From Pseudacidovorax sp. RU35E (GTDB lineage: Bacteria > Pseudomonadota > Gammaproteobacteria > Burkholderiales > Burkholderiaceae_C): a stretch of DNA of 64,000 bases. The notes beneath the pieces are model-generated. The model was not told the origin of the DNA. It worked only from the letters and a program-made list of their open reading frames with translations, and searched no databases. The DNA lies in the NCBI RefSeq assembly GCF_900156165.1, contig NZ_FTMY01000011.1, forward strand, positions 124,001 to 188,000, read 5' to 3'. A program made the position numbers and the translations under genes. Below, one piece after another: positions 20,768 through 30,476 of the stretch (position 1 is its first letter; each line of letters opens with the position of its first letter).

Positions 20768-22468
20768 CTATTGTGGCAAAGGGCCCGGCTGCGCTGGCGC
20801 CGGCGCGAAGCTGAGCAGGAAGGCATTGCCCGCTGGCGCGTCCGGCACCGGACGCAGGCGTTCGTAGCGGATGGTGGCGCCATGACGCTCGCACAGTTCG
20901 CGGCAGATGAACAGTCCCAGGCCGCTGGAGCGACTCTCGGACGAGAAGAAGGGCTCGAACAAATGCCGCTCGACGCCCTGATCCAGGGGCGCGCCATTGC
21001 TCCAGACGACCAGCGTGGGCCGGCCGTCGCCCGCCGCGAAGGTGAGGACACGGATGGCGTCCGCGCCCGGTCCGGCATAGCGGGCCGCGTTGTCGAGCAG
21101 GTTGACCAGGATGCGCCGCAGGTGTTCCTCGTTGAAGCGCACCGGCGCCAGGCTTTCCACCAGGCGCAGGGCCGGCAGCACCCGGCCGCTCTGGCGGCTC
21201 CATTCGTCGACCATGGCATAGACATTGGCGGCCAGCGGCAGCGCCGCGCTCTGGCCGATGTCGCCGCCCTGCTGGCGCACGCGGGCCACATCCAGCACCT
21301 CGTCGACGATGCGTCCGAGCCTGCGCGCGTTCTGCTGCACCATGGCGTTGAGCCGCTGCTGCGCCGGCTCGGCCAGGTCTTCCTCCAGCAGGGCGCTGGC
21401 CTGGGTGATGGCAGCCAGCGGATTGCGGATCTCGTGCGCCACGGCGGCGGACATGCGGCCCATGGCGGCCATCTTCTCGGTGCGGATGCGCGCCTCCAGC
21501 TGGCGCAGGTCCTGCAGGAACATCACGCAGAAGCCGCGGTCGACCGCGCCGTCCACGGCCGTGATCCGGGTGCGTACGCGCAGTTCGCGCGGGGCGGCAT
21601 GGGCCTGGGCGACGGGCAGGTCGGCGCTGCCATCGATGCGTTCCTCGAAGGTGCGCTGCGCCAGGTCGGCCAGCGGCTGCCATGCCGGATGGCCCGCCAG
21701 CGAGCGCGGCAAGGCGTTCTGGTCCAGCCCGCCTCCCAGAAGCGCGTCGGCCGCCGGATTGGCGGTGTGCACACGACCGGCTTCGTCCACCACGAGCACA
21801 CCCTCGGCCAGGGCCTCGATCACCAGGGCGTTGATCTGCGCCTGCAACTGCGCCGAGTCCTGGCTGCGGCTGGCGCGCGCCTCCTCCCGCGCCAGCCGCA
21901 GCGCCAGTTGATGGGCCAGGAGCGACAGCACGAAGAGGCCGGTGCCGGTCAGTGCGGCCTGCAGCAGCCGGCCCGGCCCGTCCGGGCCCGCCCCGAGCTG
22001 GAAGCGCAGCGCCTCGGCCAGCATCAGCAATGTGGCGGCCGAGGTGGTGGCCAGACCCACCACCAGTCCACCGGCCACCGCCGCCATGAGCACCGGCAGC
22101 GCCAGCAAGGGTGTGTAGTTGACCGTGGTGCCGGTCTGCAGCGCCTGGAGCAGCGCGAACACGCCGACGTCCAGGCCGATGCACAGCAGCCAGGTCATGC
22201 CCGCCCGCCTCAGCGGCAGGCGCGCCGGCGTGCGCAGCCGGTCGGCAAAGGTGAAGGCCGCATAGAACGCCGTGATCGCCAGCGTCGGCGTATGGATGGG
22301 CTGGCCCACCACGAAGGCGATGCCTTGCAGGGCCAGCAGCAGCAGCCCCACGGCAGGGCGAGCCGTCATGAAGCCGCGCCACACCCGCTGCAGCGCCTGA
22401 CTGCGGTCGGTGCGGGTTTCCAGCGCGGACCAGTCCGTGTTCGACGGAAAGCCCGTGTCCGGGGTCAT
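20768..22468 (-). CDS. pilS: PilS-like membrane sensor histidine kinase
   Basis: This 566-residue kinase has about six N-terminal membrane segments (residues 35-190), a PAS-like region (IEALAEGVLVVDEAGRVHTANPAADALLG), the phosphoacceptor H-box MSAAVAHEIRNPLAAI, and ATPase boxes NLLDNAARYAGPG and GLGLFICRELCERHGA. In PilS the membrane part senses pilin levels in the inner membrane. It starts inside the stop of the small upstream gene (ATGA) and is followed by pilR. The architecture with six helices before the PAS supports PilS over other NtrB-like kinases. Confidence 0.88.
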   Translation of the reverse strand: MTPDTGFPSNTDWSALETRTDRSQALQRVWRGFMTARPAVGLLLLALQGIAFVVGQPIHTPTLAITAFYAAFTFADRLRTPARLPLRRAGMTWLLCIGLDVGVFALLQALQTGTTVNYTPLLALPVLMAAVAGGLVVGLATTSAATLLMLAEALRFQLGAGPDGPGRLLQAALTGTGLFVLSLLAHQLALRLAREEARASRSQDSAQLQAQINALVIEALAEGVLVVDEAGRVHTANPAADALLGGGLDQNALPRSLAGHPAWQPLADLAQRTFEERIDGSADLPVAQAHAAPRELRVRTRITAVDGAVDRGFCVMFLQDLRQLEARIRTEKMAAMGRMSAAVAHEIRNPLAAITQASALLEEDLAEPAQQRLNAMVQQNARRLGRIVDEVLDVARVRQQGGDIGQSAALPLAANVYAMVDEWSRQSGRVLPALRLVESLAPVRFNEEHLRRILVNLLDNAARYAGPGADAIRVLTFAAGDGRPTLVVWSNGAPLDQGVERHLFEPFFSSESRSSGLGLFICRELCERHGATIRYERLRPVPDAPAGNAFLLSFAPAPAQPGPLPQ

Positions 22469-22704
22469 GCCTCCGCGGCGCTGCGGTGCAGGTCGCTGCA
22501 GTAGCTGCCGTGACGGCCAGACACGGCGTCGGAGGCCGGCAGGTGCAGGCCGCAATGGACGCAGCGCACCATCTCCTGCGGCCCCTTGACCGCCGGCCGA
22601 GCCGCGGGGCGGGGCGGCGGCGCGGCGTCCAGTTCTTCCTGGCGATTGCGCCGCCAGATCCAGATGGCCACGGCCACCACAAGGGTCACGAGCAGGAATT
22701 TCAT
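22465..22704 (-). CDS. Small membrane-anchored Cys-rich protein (PP0621-like)
   Basis: The 79-residue protein has one N-terminal membrane helix (FLLVTLVVAVAIWIW), a basic Arg/Gln segment, a Pro/Ala linker, and a C-terminal module with CVHCGLHLP and a later YCSDLHRSA, a possible metal site of three cysteines and a histidine. It resembles the PP0621 group found next to pilS in many proteobacteria. Function is unknown. It overlaps pilS by four bases and the ccsA-like gene by one base, so the three are tightly coupled. Confidence 0.8.
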   Translation of the reverse strand: MKFLLVTLVVAVAIWIWRRNRQEELDAAPPPRPAARPAVKGPQEMVRCVHCGLHLPASDAVSGRHGSYCSDLHRSAAEA

Positions 22705-23513
22705 CAGGCGACGGGCCGGTGCAGCACCACTTCGAGCACGAAGCGCGAGCCCACGTAGGCCAGCAGCAGCAGCACGGCCCCCGCGTAGAGCACGCGCTTG
22801 GCGGTGCGGCCACGCCAGCCGAAACGGCTGCGGCCGGCGAGCAGGATGGCGAAGCTCAGCCAGGCCAGCAGCGAGAACACCGTCTTGTGGTCCCACTTCC
22901 AGGCGCGCACCTGGGGCCCGTAGAGCGTCTCGCTGAACAGCATGCCCGCCAGCAGCGTGGCCGACAGCAGCACGAAGCCGGCGGTGACGAAGCGGAAGGT
23001 GAGGCGCTCCAGGGTCAGCAGCGGCAGGCCCGCATGCGGATCGGCCGCCTGCCGGATCCGCCGCTCGGCCCGGGTCATGAGCCAGGCATGCACCACGGCC
23101 GCGCCAAAAAGCCCGTAGCTGGCGATGCCCAGTGCCAGATGCAGCGGCAGCCACGGCGAGGCGTTCATGTGCAACGGCGAGCCCGGAAAGGCCGCGGCCA
23201 GCAAGGCGGCCAGCGCGCCCAGTCCGGCGAGCACGCGCCGCACCGTGAGGCCCGGAAAGAGCCGGCTCTCCACCGCATAGACCGTCATCACCAGCCAGGC
23301 CGTGATCGACAGCGCCGGTGCGAAGCCGAAGCGCGGCGTACCGTGCAGCAGGCCGGCCGCCAGCGCCGCGGCATGCATCAACCACGCGAGGGCGACGAGC
23401 GCCTGCGTGCCGCCACGGTTGAGCTTGTTGGAGAACAGGGCGGCCAGGGCGTACGCCGCAGCCGTGGCGATGCCCAGGGCCACGCTGAGTGGGGAGGGGC
23501 TCGCTAGAATCAT
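22704..23513 (-). CDS. CcsA/HemX-type cytochrome c assembly membrane protein
   Basis: The 269-residue protein has about eight predicted membrane helices and belongs to the CcsA/CcmC heme-handling superfamily (YpjD-type). The conserved late segment WKWDHKTVFSLLAWLSFAILL contains the family histidine and aromatic pattern, and an earlier LPLHLALGIASYGLFG holds another histidine. Members of this group occur next to ffh in many betaproteobacteria and their precise role in heme or cytochrome assembly is undefined. It begins a run with the small protein and pilSR, and is divergent from ffh with 125 bp between starts. Confidence 0.82.
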   Translation of the reverse strand: MILASPSPLSVALGIATAAAYALAALFSNKLNRGGTQALVALAWLMHAAALAAGLLHGTPRFGFAPALSITAWLVMTVYAVESRLFPGLTVRRVLAGLGALAALLAAAFPGSPLHMNASPWLPLHLALGIASYGLFGAAVVHAWLMTRAERRIRQAADPHAGLPLLTLERLTFRFVTAGFVLLSATLLAGMLFSETLYGPQVRAWKWDHKTVFSLLAWLSFAILLAGRSRFGWRGRTAKRVLYAGAVLLLLAYVGSRFVLEVVLHRPVA

Positions 23514-23638
23514 CCGCTGAGTTTAGCCTTTGGGCCCCAGCGGACGGGGCCCGCCGGACACCCCGCCGTGCCCGTCCCGGACTCGGTCGCCGCCGCGGCG
23601 CCGTCGCTTCCTTCCCCAGCCTTCTTCCCCTCCCATCC

Positions 23639-25033
23639 ATGGCCACCGCCCTCACCGACAAGTTCTCCCGCCTCGTCAAGCAGATGAGCGGGCAGGCGCG
23701 CATCACCGAAACCAACGTGCAGGACATGATGCGCGAGGTGCGCATGGCGCTGCTCGAGGCCGACGTGGCGCTGCCGGTGGTGCGCGACTTCGTCAACCGG
23801 GTCAAGGACAAGGCGATGGGCGAGGAGGTGATGGGCTCCCTCAAGCCCGGCCAGGCGCTGGTGGGCATCGTCAACCGCGAACTGGCGGCGACCATGGGCG
23901 AAGGCGTCTCGGACATCAACCTCAACGCCCAGCCGCCGGCCGTGGTGCTCATGGCCGGCCTTCAGGGCGCCGGCAAGACGACCACCACCGCCAAGCTGGC
24001 CAAGCACCTGATCGAGAAGCGCAAGAAGAAGGTGCTGACCGTCTCGGGAGACGTCTACCGCCCCGCGGCCATCGAGCAGCTCAAGACGGTGACCAAACAG
24101 GCGGGCGCTGAGTGGTTCCCCAGTACGCCCGACCAGAAGCCACTGGACATCGCCCGCGCAGCGCTCGACTACGCCAAGCGCCACTATTTCGACGTCCTGC
24201 TGGTCGACACCGCCGGTCGCCTGGCCATCGACGAAGTGCTGATGCAGGAGATCAAGACGTTGCACGGCGCGCTGAACCCCGTCGAGACGCTGTTCGTGGT
24301 CGACGCCATGCAGGGCCAGGACGCGGCCAACACCGCCAAGGCCTTCAAGGAGGCGCTCCCGCTGACCGGCATCATCCTGACCAAGATGGACGGCGACTCG
24401 CGCGGCGGTGCGGCGCTGTCGGTGCGGCAGATCACCGGCGTGCCCATCAAGTTCGCCGGTACCAGCGAAAAGATCGACGGGCTGGAGGTCTTCGACGCCG
24501 AGCGCCATGCCGGCCGGATCCTGGGCATGGGCGACATCGTGGCGCTGGTCGAGCAAGTCTCGGCCGGCGTCGACCTGGAGGCGGCCAAGAAGCTCGCGAC
24601 CAAGGTCAAGAGCGGCCACTTCGACCTGGAAGACTTCCTCGCCCAGTTGCAGCAGATGAAGCAGATGGGTGGCCTGTCGAGCTTCATGGACAAGCTGCCG
24701 ACCCAGCTGGCTGCCAAGGCCAGCGAGGCCGACCTGACGCGAGCCGAGCGCGACATCCGCCGCAAGGAAGGGATCATCCACAGCATGACGCCCACCGAGC
24801 GCCGCAAGCCCGAGCTCATCAAGGCCAGCCGCAAGAAGCGCATCGCCACGGGCGCGGGCGTGCAGGTTCAGGAGGTCAACCGCCTGCTCAACGAGTTCGA
24901 GCAGATGCAGGGCATGATGAAGAAGATGAAGGGCGGCGGCCTCATGAAGATGATGAAGCGCTTGGGCGGCATGAAGGGCATGCCCGGGATGCCGGGAATG
25001 GGCGGCCCTGGCGGGCCCAAGCTGCCGTTCTGA
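23639..25033 (+). CDS. ffh: Ffh, signal recognition particle GTPase
   Basis: Ffh (464 residues) binds 4.5S RNA and signal sequences and delivers nascent chains to FtsY. It has the N domain (residues 1-90), the G domain with GLQGAGKTTTTAKLAKHL near 105, DTAGRLAIDE near 190 and TKMDGDSRGGAALS near 248, and the methionine-rich M domain at the C-terminus with MKQMG, MQGMMKKMKGGGLMKMMK and a Gly/Met/Pro tail. The start at 23639 gives the classical N-terminus MATALTDKFSRL; no strong Shine-Dalgarno precedes it. No ffs RNA gene was seen in the window. Confidence 0.98.
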   Translation: MATALTDKFSRLVKQMSGQARITETNVQDMMREVRMALLEADVALPVVRDFVNRVKDKAMGEEVMGSLKPGQALVGIVNRELAATMGEGVSDINLNAQPPAVVLMAGLQGAGKTTTTAKLAKHLIEKRKKKVLTVSGDVYRPAAIEQLKTVTKQAGAEWFPSTPDQKPLDIARAALDYAKRHYFDVLLVDTAGRLAIDEVLMQEIKTLHGALNPVETLFVVDAMQGQDAANTAKAFKEALPLTGIILTKMDGDSRGGAALSVRQITGVPIKFAGTSEKIDGLEVFDAERHAGRILGMGDIVALVEQVSAGVDLEAAKKLATKVKSGHFDLEDFLAQLQQMKQMGGLSSFMDKLPTQLAAKASEADLTRAERDIRRKEGIIHSMTPTERRKPELIKASRKKRIATGAGVQVQEVNRLLNEFEQMQGMMKKMKGGGLMKMMKRLGGMKGMPGMPGMGGPGGPKLPF

Positions 25034-25073
25034 TCCGCGCGGGGCTGGGTGCGGCCCCCGGGGCAGGCGCCGC

Positions 25074-25760
25074 TCAGAGGTGCAGCGGCAGCCACCAGCG
25101 GTCTGCACGCGGCACGAACATCCGCTGCGGATCGTGCGACATCACCACCCGCACCGCCTGACCGGTGATGCGCTGCTCGTCGATGAAGCCGATGAAGCGC
25201 GAGTCGTTGCTGTTGTCGCGGTTGTCACCCATCACCATCACATGGCCGGCGGGCACCACCACGGGCGCAAAGTCGCGCGAACGGTTGAATGCCGGCAATC
25301 GGGCGACGGCAATGTCCAGGCCTTGTCGGTGCTCGCGCCAGAGCTGCTCGGCCATCGGTCCGCGCTCGGTCGGGATCCAGGCCTCGGGGTTCGTCATCGT
25401 CCGGGTCACGGTGTGGCCGTTGACGACCAGCACGTTGTCCCGCATCGCCACCGTGTCGCCCGCTGTCGCCACGACGCGCTTGATCAGGTTGGTGCCATCC
25501 ACCGGGGAGTCGAAGGTGATGACGTCGCCCACCTGGGGATGTTCCCAACGCACCACCTCGTGAAGGGTGAAGGGGACGCGCAGGCGGTACGCCAGCTTGT
25601 TCACGGCGACCCGATCGCCGGCCCACAGCGTGGGATTCATCGACGACGAAGGCACGTAGTTCCAGTCCGCGACCGCGGAGCGGAACACCAGCATCATGCC
25701 CAGAAAAAGAAGCAGACCCCGCTGGCCGTGCCACAGAGTGCGGATGGATTGGCGCCACAT
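25074..25760 (-). CDS. lepB: Signal peptidase I, single-anchor type
   Basis: The 228-residue protein has one N-terminal membrane segment (LLLFLGMMLVFRSAVA) followed by a periplasmic S26 domain. The catalytic Ser is in PSSSMNPTL near residue 41 and the general-base Lys in NLIKRVVATAGD near 97; MGDNRDNSNDSR near 185 is the box E signature. It is short for a proteobacterial LepB, which usually has two membrane segments and follows lepA, so this may be a second, specialised signal peptidase. No lepA or rnc lies adjacent. It converges with ffh. Confidence 0.88.
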   Translation of the reverse strand: MWRQSIRTLWHGQRGLLLFLGMMLVFRSAVADWNYVPSSSMNPTLWAGDRVAVNKLAYRLRVPFTLHEVVRWEHPQVGDVITFDSPVDGTNLIKRVVATAGDTVAMRDNVLVVNGHTVTRTMTNPEAWIPTERGPMAEQLWREHRQGLDIAVARLPAFNRSRDFAPVVVPAGHVMVMGDNRDNSNDSRFIGFIDEQRITGQAVRVVMSHDPQRMFVPRADRWWLPLHL

Positions 25761-25881
25761 GTCTTCTCGACTCCCGAACTGAGGAAATGCCGGCTTGGAG
25801 AGGAAAGCGCCTGGGCCGGTTCCAGCGACTGCTCCGCGATGCGACAGGGCGCTGGCGCAAGGGCCGGGAGTCGCCCATAAA

Positions 25882-25912
25882 AAAACGCCCGCGAATTTCG
25901 CGGGCGTTTTGC
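25882..25912 (-). terminator. Intrinsic terminator of opgH
   Basis: AAAACGCCCGCGAA (25882-25895) and TTCGCGGGCGTTTT (25897-25910) form a perfect long stem around one base. On the minus strand a T-run follows (A-run 25879-25885), 21 bp after the opgH stop, so opgH transcription ends here before the lepB promoter region. Confidence 0.88.
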
Positions 25913-25930
25913 TTTGACGAGGCGCCGGAC

Positions 25931-27940
25931 TCAAGCTGCCTTCAGGGCCAGCCGGTCCGCATGGGCCCACGCGCGGCGCAGCACGGCGGGCGACCGGGAC
26001 TCCTCGGGGATCAGCAGGTAGTGGCGCTCGCGCATCACGCCGCCGACATCGATGCGGCTGGTCAGCACGGCCATCGGGATGGCGAGCAGCAGCGGCAGGC
26101 CGACGGGCATGAGCCAGACCAGCGCGCTGGCATCGATCAGGGCCACACCGCAGGCCAGCACCGCCACCAGACCGCTCATCGGGGCCAGGCGGTTGAAGGC
26201 CTCGCTCCACGGCACAGACGCTGCTTCCCGCGGGGGCGACTTCCATTCCAGCTTGAGGCCGGTCAGGGCGACGATGACGAACAGCGAGTGGGCGAGCATG
26301 CGAACCGGCGCCTGGACGATGGCCATGATGCTTTCCAGCACGGCGCTCTTGAACAGGCTGGCAGCGCCGCCGAAGTTCTTCTGTTCACCGCGCATGAACA
26401 CGGCGGCCACACCCAGGATGCGGGGCAGGAACAGCAGGCACAGCGTCCAGATCCACAGGCCCGCCAGTTCCATCGGCAGCACGGCCCAGTCCTGCACCAG
26501 GCGAGAGCCGGTCAGCCACAGGGCGGTGCCCAGGGTCATGAAGGCCAGCCACATCGGGGCGGACACATAGGCCATGGTGCCGGTGACGAACATGGCGCGG
26601 TGCACGGGGTGGATGCCGGGCTCGGCCATCAGGCGGGCGTTCTGCAGGTTGCCCTGGCACCAGCGGCGGTCACGCTGTAGTTCGGCCAGCAGGTCCGGCG
26701 GTTGCTGCTCGTAGCTGCCGACCAGGTCGGACACCAGCCAGACGTGATAGCCAGCGCGGCGCATCAGGGCCGCCTCGACGAAGTCGTGGCTCATGATGCC
26801 GCCGGACATGCCGCCCGTGCCCTTGATCGGGGCCAGGGCGCAGTGCTCCATGAACGGCGCGACGCGGATGATGGCGTTGTGGCCCCAGTAGTGCGATTCG
26901 CCCAGCTGCCAGAACTGCATGCCCAGGGTGAACAGGCGGCCGGTCACGCGGCTGGCGAACTGTTGGGCGCGGGCATGCAGCGTCACATGGCCGATGGCCT
27001 GAGTGGCGGTCTGGATGATGCCGGCGGTGGGATTGGCTTCCATCAGCTTGACCATGCTGGTCAGGCAGTCGCCGCTCATCACGGAGTCGGCGTCGAGCAC
27101 GACCATGTAGCGGTAGTCCTTGCCCCAGCGGCGGCAGAAGTCGGCCACATTGCCAGCCTTGCGGTGCGTGCGGCGGGTGCGCAGGCGGTAATACACCTCG
27201 ACCTGCGGCTTGTTGGGGCTGTCGGCGAAGGACTGGGCCAGGGCGGCGCGCAGTTCTTCCCAGGCAGCACGTTCGGCCTTGGCGATCTCGGGGTTGTAGC
27301 TGTCGGACAGCACGAATACGTCGAACTGCTTGGCATGGCCGGTGTTGGCGACCGATTCGCAGGTGGCACGCAGGCCGGCAAACACCGTGGCCACGTCCTC
27401 GTTGCAGATCGGCATGATGATGGCGGTGCGGGCCTCCGGGTTCATCGGATGATCCACCACCTGCTTGGCCGACAGGGCGTACTTGTCGCCACGCACGGAC
27501 ACATAGAAGCCCATCAGCGCAGTCACGAAACCAGTCACCACCCAGCCGGACAGCAGACCGTAGAGGGCAATCTGGCCGTACTCGAGCAGTGCGCTGTCGT
27601 AATCGGGCTGAACCTGGGCGAACAGGATGGAGGCCAGCACGGTGCTGAACACGGCCAACATCGTGAAGGTCATGCGACGGCGCTTGGCCGCGCGCTCCCA
27701 GGGTTGGACGGGGCCTGCCGGCTGGGCGGCTGCAGCGGCGTGGCCGGCGCCCATCTTGAGCAGCAGGGCGGTGCCCACACTGTTCCAGAACCCGCGCCAG
27801 GGGCGGGGCGTCATGGAGCCACGATTGACCGGGGGCGCCGTGACGGCGTTGGGGTGCCGTTCCTCGCGGGTCGCAGGGCGGCGCGGCTGGAACTGCTCGG
27901 GCGTCAGGACCTTCAGGTGCGAAAACTCGTTCGGTTTCAT
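25931..27940 (-). CDS. opgH: OpgH (MdoH), osmoregulated periplasmic glucan glucosyltransferase
   Basis: OpgH (669 residues) is an inner-membrane GT2 enzyme that builds the beta-1,2 backbone of osmoregulated periplasmic glucans from UDP-glucose. A cytoplasmic N-terminus precedes two membrane segments, then a GT2 domain with TAIIMPICNEDVATVFAGLRA near 155, VVLDADSVMSGD near 285 (D-x-D) and the QRDRRWCQGNLQN motif near 425 (Q-R-x-R-W), then further membrane segments. The usual partner opgG is absent upstream; instead a small open frame and an AT-rich region are found. The C-terminus lacks the long tail of E. coli OpgH. Confidence 0.95.
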   Translation of the reverse strand: MKPNEFSHLKVLTPEQFQPRRPATREERHPNAVTAPPVNRGSMTPRPWRGFWNSVGTALLLKMGAGHAAAAAQPAGPVQPWERAAKRRRMTFTMLAVFSTVLASILFAQVQPDYDSALLEYGQIALYGLLSGWVVTGFVTALMGFYVSVRGDKYALSAKQVVDHPMNPEARTAIIMPICNEDVATVFAGLRATCESVANTGHAKQFDVFVLSDSYNPEIAKAERAAWEELRAALAQSFADSPNKPQVEVYYRLRTRRTHRKAGNVADFCRRWGKDYRYMVVLDADSVMSGDCLTSMVKLMEANPTAGIIQTATQAIGHVTLHARAQQFASRVTGRLFTLGMQFWQLGESHYWGHNAIIRVAPFMEHCALAPIKGTGGMSGGIMSHDFVEAALMRRAGYHVWLVSDLVGSYEQQPPDLLAELQRDRRWCQGNLQNARLMAEPGIHPVHRAMFVTGTMAYVSAPMWLAFMTLGTALWLTGSRLVQDWAVLPMELAGLWIWTLCLLFLPRILGVAAVFMRGEQKNFGGAASLFKSAVLESIMAIVQAPVRMLAHSLFVIVALTGLKLEWKSPPREAASVPWSEAFNRLAPMSGLVAVLACGVALIDASALVWLMPVGLPLLLAIPMAVLTSRIDVGGVMRERHYLLIPEESRSPAVLRRAWAHADRLALKAA

Positions 27941-27949
27941 GGCGAGGCC

Positions 27950-28153
27950 TTACCAGTGCTGGAAATTCGAAATCGGGGTCTCACCGATGGCGGGGAGGCG
28001 CTTGAAGACGCAGTCCGCGCTGGCGCTGGCGGACAAGGCCGGCGCATAGGCCTGGCTCCGTGCCGAGCGGGCGCGCGCCGTCTGCGCGGTCTTGCGACGC
28101 AGGGCATCACGCTGCGGGCGCAGGATGACAGGAGGGGTGGTGAGGTGAGTCAT
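27950..28153 (-). CDS. Small open frame directly upstream of opgH
   Basis: A 67-codon frame ends nine bases before opgH on the same strand. It is basic (many Arg and Lys), has no membrane segment, and shows no domain I recognise; residues 13-30 (QRDALRRKTAQTARARSA) would form a positively charged helix. The ribosome site upstream of the ATG is weak. The tight spacing suggests cotranscription, as opgG would be in other bacteria. It could also be part of the opgH 5' untranslated region, so confidence is limited. Confidence 0.45.
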   Translation of the reverse strand: MTHLTTPPVILRPQRDALRRKTAQTARARSARSQAYAPALSASASADCVFKRLPAIGETPISNFQHW

Positions 28154-28160
28154 GCAGGCT

Positions 28161-28216
28161 ATGGGGCAATCCCCATGCCAACACGACTTTGTTCTTTCAA
28201 ATCAACAGTTTGAAAG
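28161..28216. promoter_or_regulatory. Hairpin and inverted repeat upstream of opgH
   Basis: ATGGGGCAATCCCCAT (28161-28176) is a perfect 6-bp hairpin with a 4-base loop just before the small frame. Further upstream CTTTCAAA (28194-28201) and TTTGAAAG (28209-28216) form an 8-bp inverted repeat with 7 bp between, in locally AT-rich DNA. The second has the shape of a dimeric repressor operator. The remainder of 28217-28334 holds no gene. Confidence 0.45.
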
Positions 28217-28334
28217 AGTTTTCTCGATGGATTTTTTGGGATTTCCAGCTTTGCCTGCTGAAAACCCTCCTATTTGTCGCCGCTGCCCGACAACTCAGCG
28301 GGTCCCCGCCAAGGAATCCAATAAAATCAAAGAC

Positions 28335-29753
<1,419 letters not shown>

Positions 29754-29796
29754 GGCTGGGCCTGGGTTGGGTGGGAGGATGCGGGGAAGTGCGCTT

Positions 29797-30456
29797 TCAG
29801 GGGGACTGCCGGGCCGCGCCGCTCGGCCGGCCGAAGCTGCGTTCGATGGCGCGCAATGCCTCGATGCGGTCGTTGAGATGGTCGATGCGGCGTTGGGCTT
29901 CCTTGAGCTGCTGCACCTGGCGGTCGCGGTCGTCCTCGACGCGGCGCTGCTCGAGGTAGCGGGACGCCAGCACCCGGGCCAGCGGCTGCAGCGGCTGGGC
30001 CTCGGCCTGCGTGCTGCCGGCAACGCGCTGCATCAACGCCGTGGCGCGTGCCAGGTCGGCGGAATTGCGGGTCTGGGCCAGCGCCAGCGCCAACTGCATT
30101 TGCAGTGGCGCCGAATCGCCAGGATCACCGATGCGGGCGATCTCCGCGGCGGCCTCGCCGGACTGCAGGCTGCGGGCGCGGTCGGCGTAGGCGAGCATGC
30201 GCGACAGCGCCTCGCTGGCGGCGTTGCCGTAACCGTTGGCCGTGCCGGCCGGCTGCATCTGCGTCGCGGGCGCGATCGGCTGCACTTCGACGGGCTGGAC
30301 GGCGGGGCGGGTGGCGGGCGCGGGCGGAGTGGCCACGGGGGCGGGCGCCGGAGCAGGCGCGCGCGGCGCGGGCGCAGGGGTGGCGCAGCCCGCCAGCACC
30401 CCGGCCGCGGCCAGGGCCACGGCAAGGATGGGGCTGCGGACGGACAAGGTCGTCAT
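29797..30456 (-). CDS. qseG: QseG-like outer-membrane lipoprotein
   Basis: The 219-residue protein has a lipoprotein signal (VALAAAGVLAGC, Cys at about residue 24), an Ala/Pro-rich linker to residue 60, then a helical region with heptad-like runs ending in a coiled coil (VEDDRDRQVQQLKEAQRRIDH-type). Its position between kinase and regulator is that of QseG in the QseE-QseG-QseF operon, where QseG is thought to interact with the kinase in the periplasm. Sequence similarity to enterobacterial QseG is low by eye, so the name rests mainly on position and topology. Confidence 0.7.
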   Translation of the reverse strand: MTTLSVRSPILAVALAAAGVLAGCATPAPAPRAPAPAPAPVATPPAPATRPAVQPVEVQPIAPATQMQPAGTANGYGNAASEALSRMLAYADRARSLQSGEAAAEIARIGDPGDSAPLQMQLALALAQTRNSADLARATALMQRVAGSTQAEAQPLQPLARVLASRYLEQRRVEDDRDRQVQQLKEAQRRIDHLNDRIEALRAIERSFGRPSGAARQSP

Positions 30457-30476
30457 GGGCGTGGGGTCGGGAGAGG

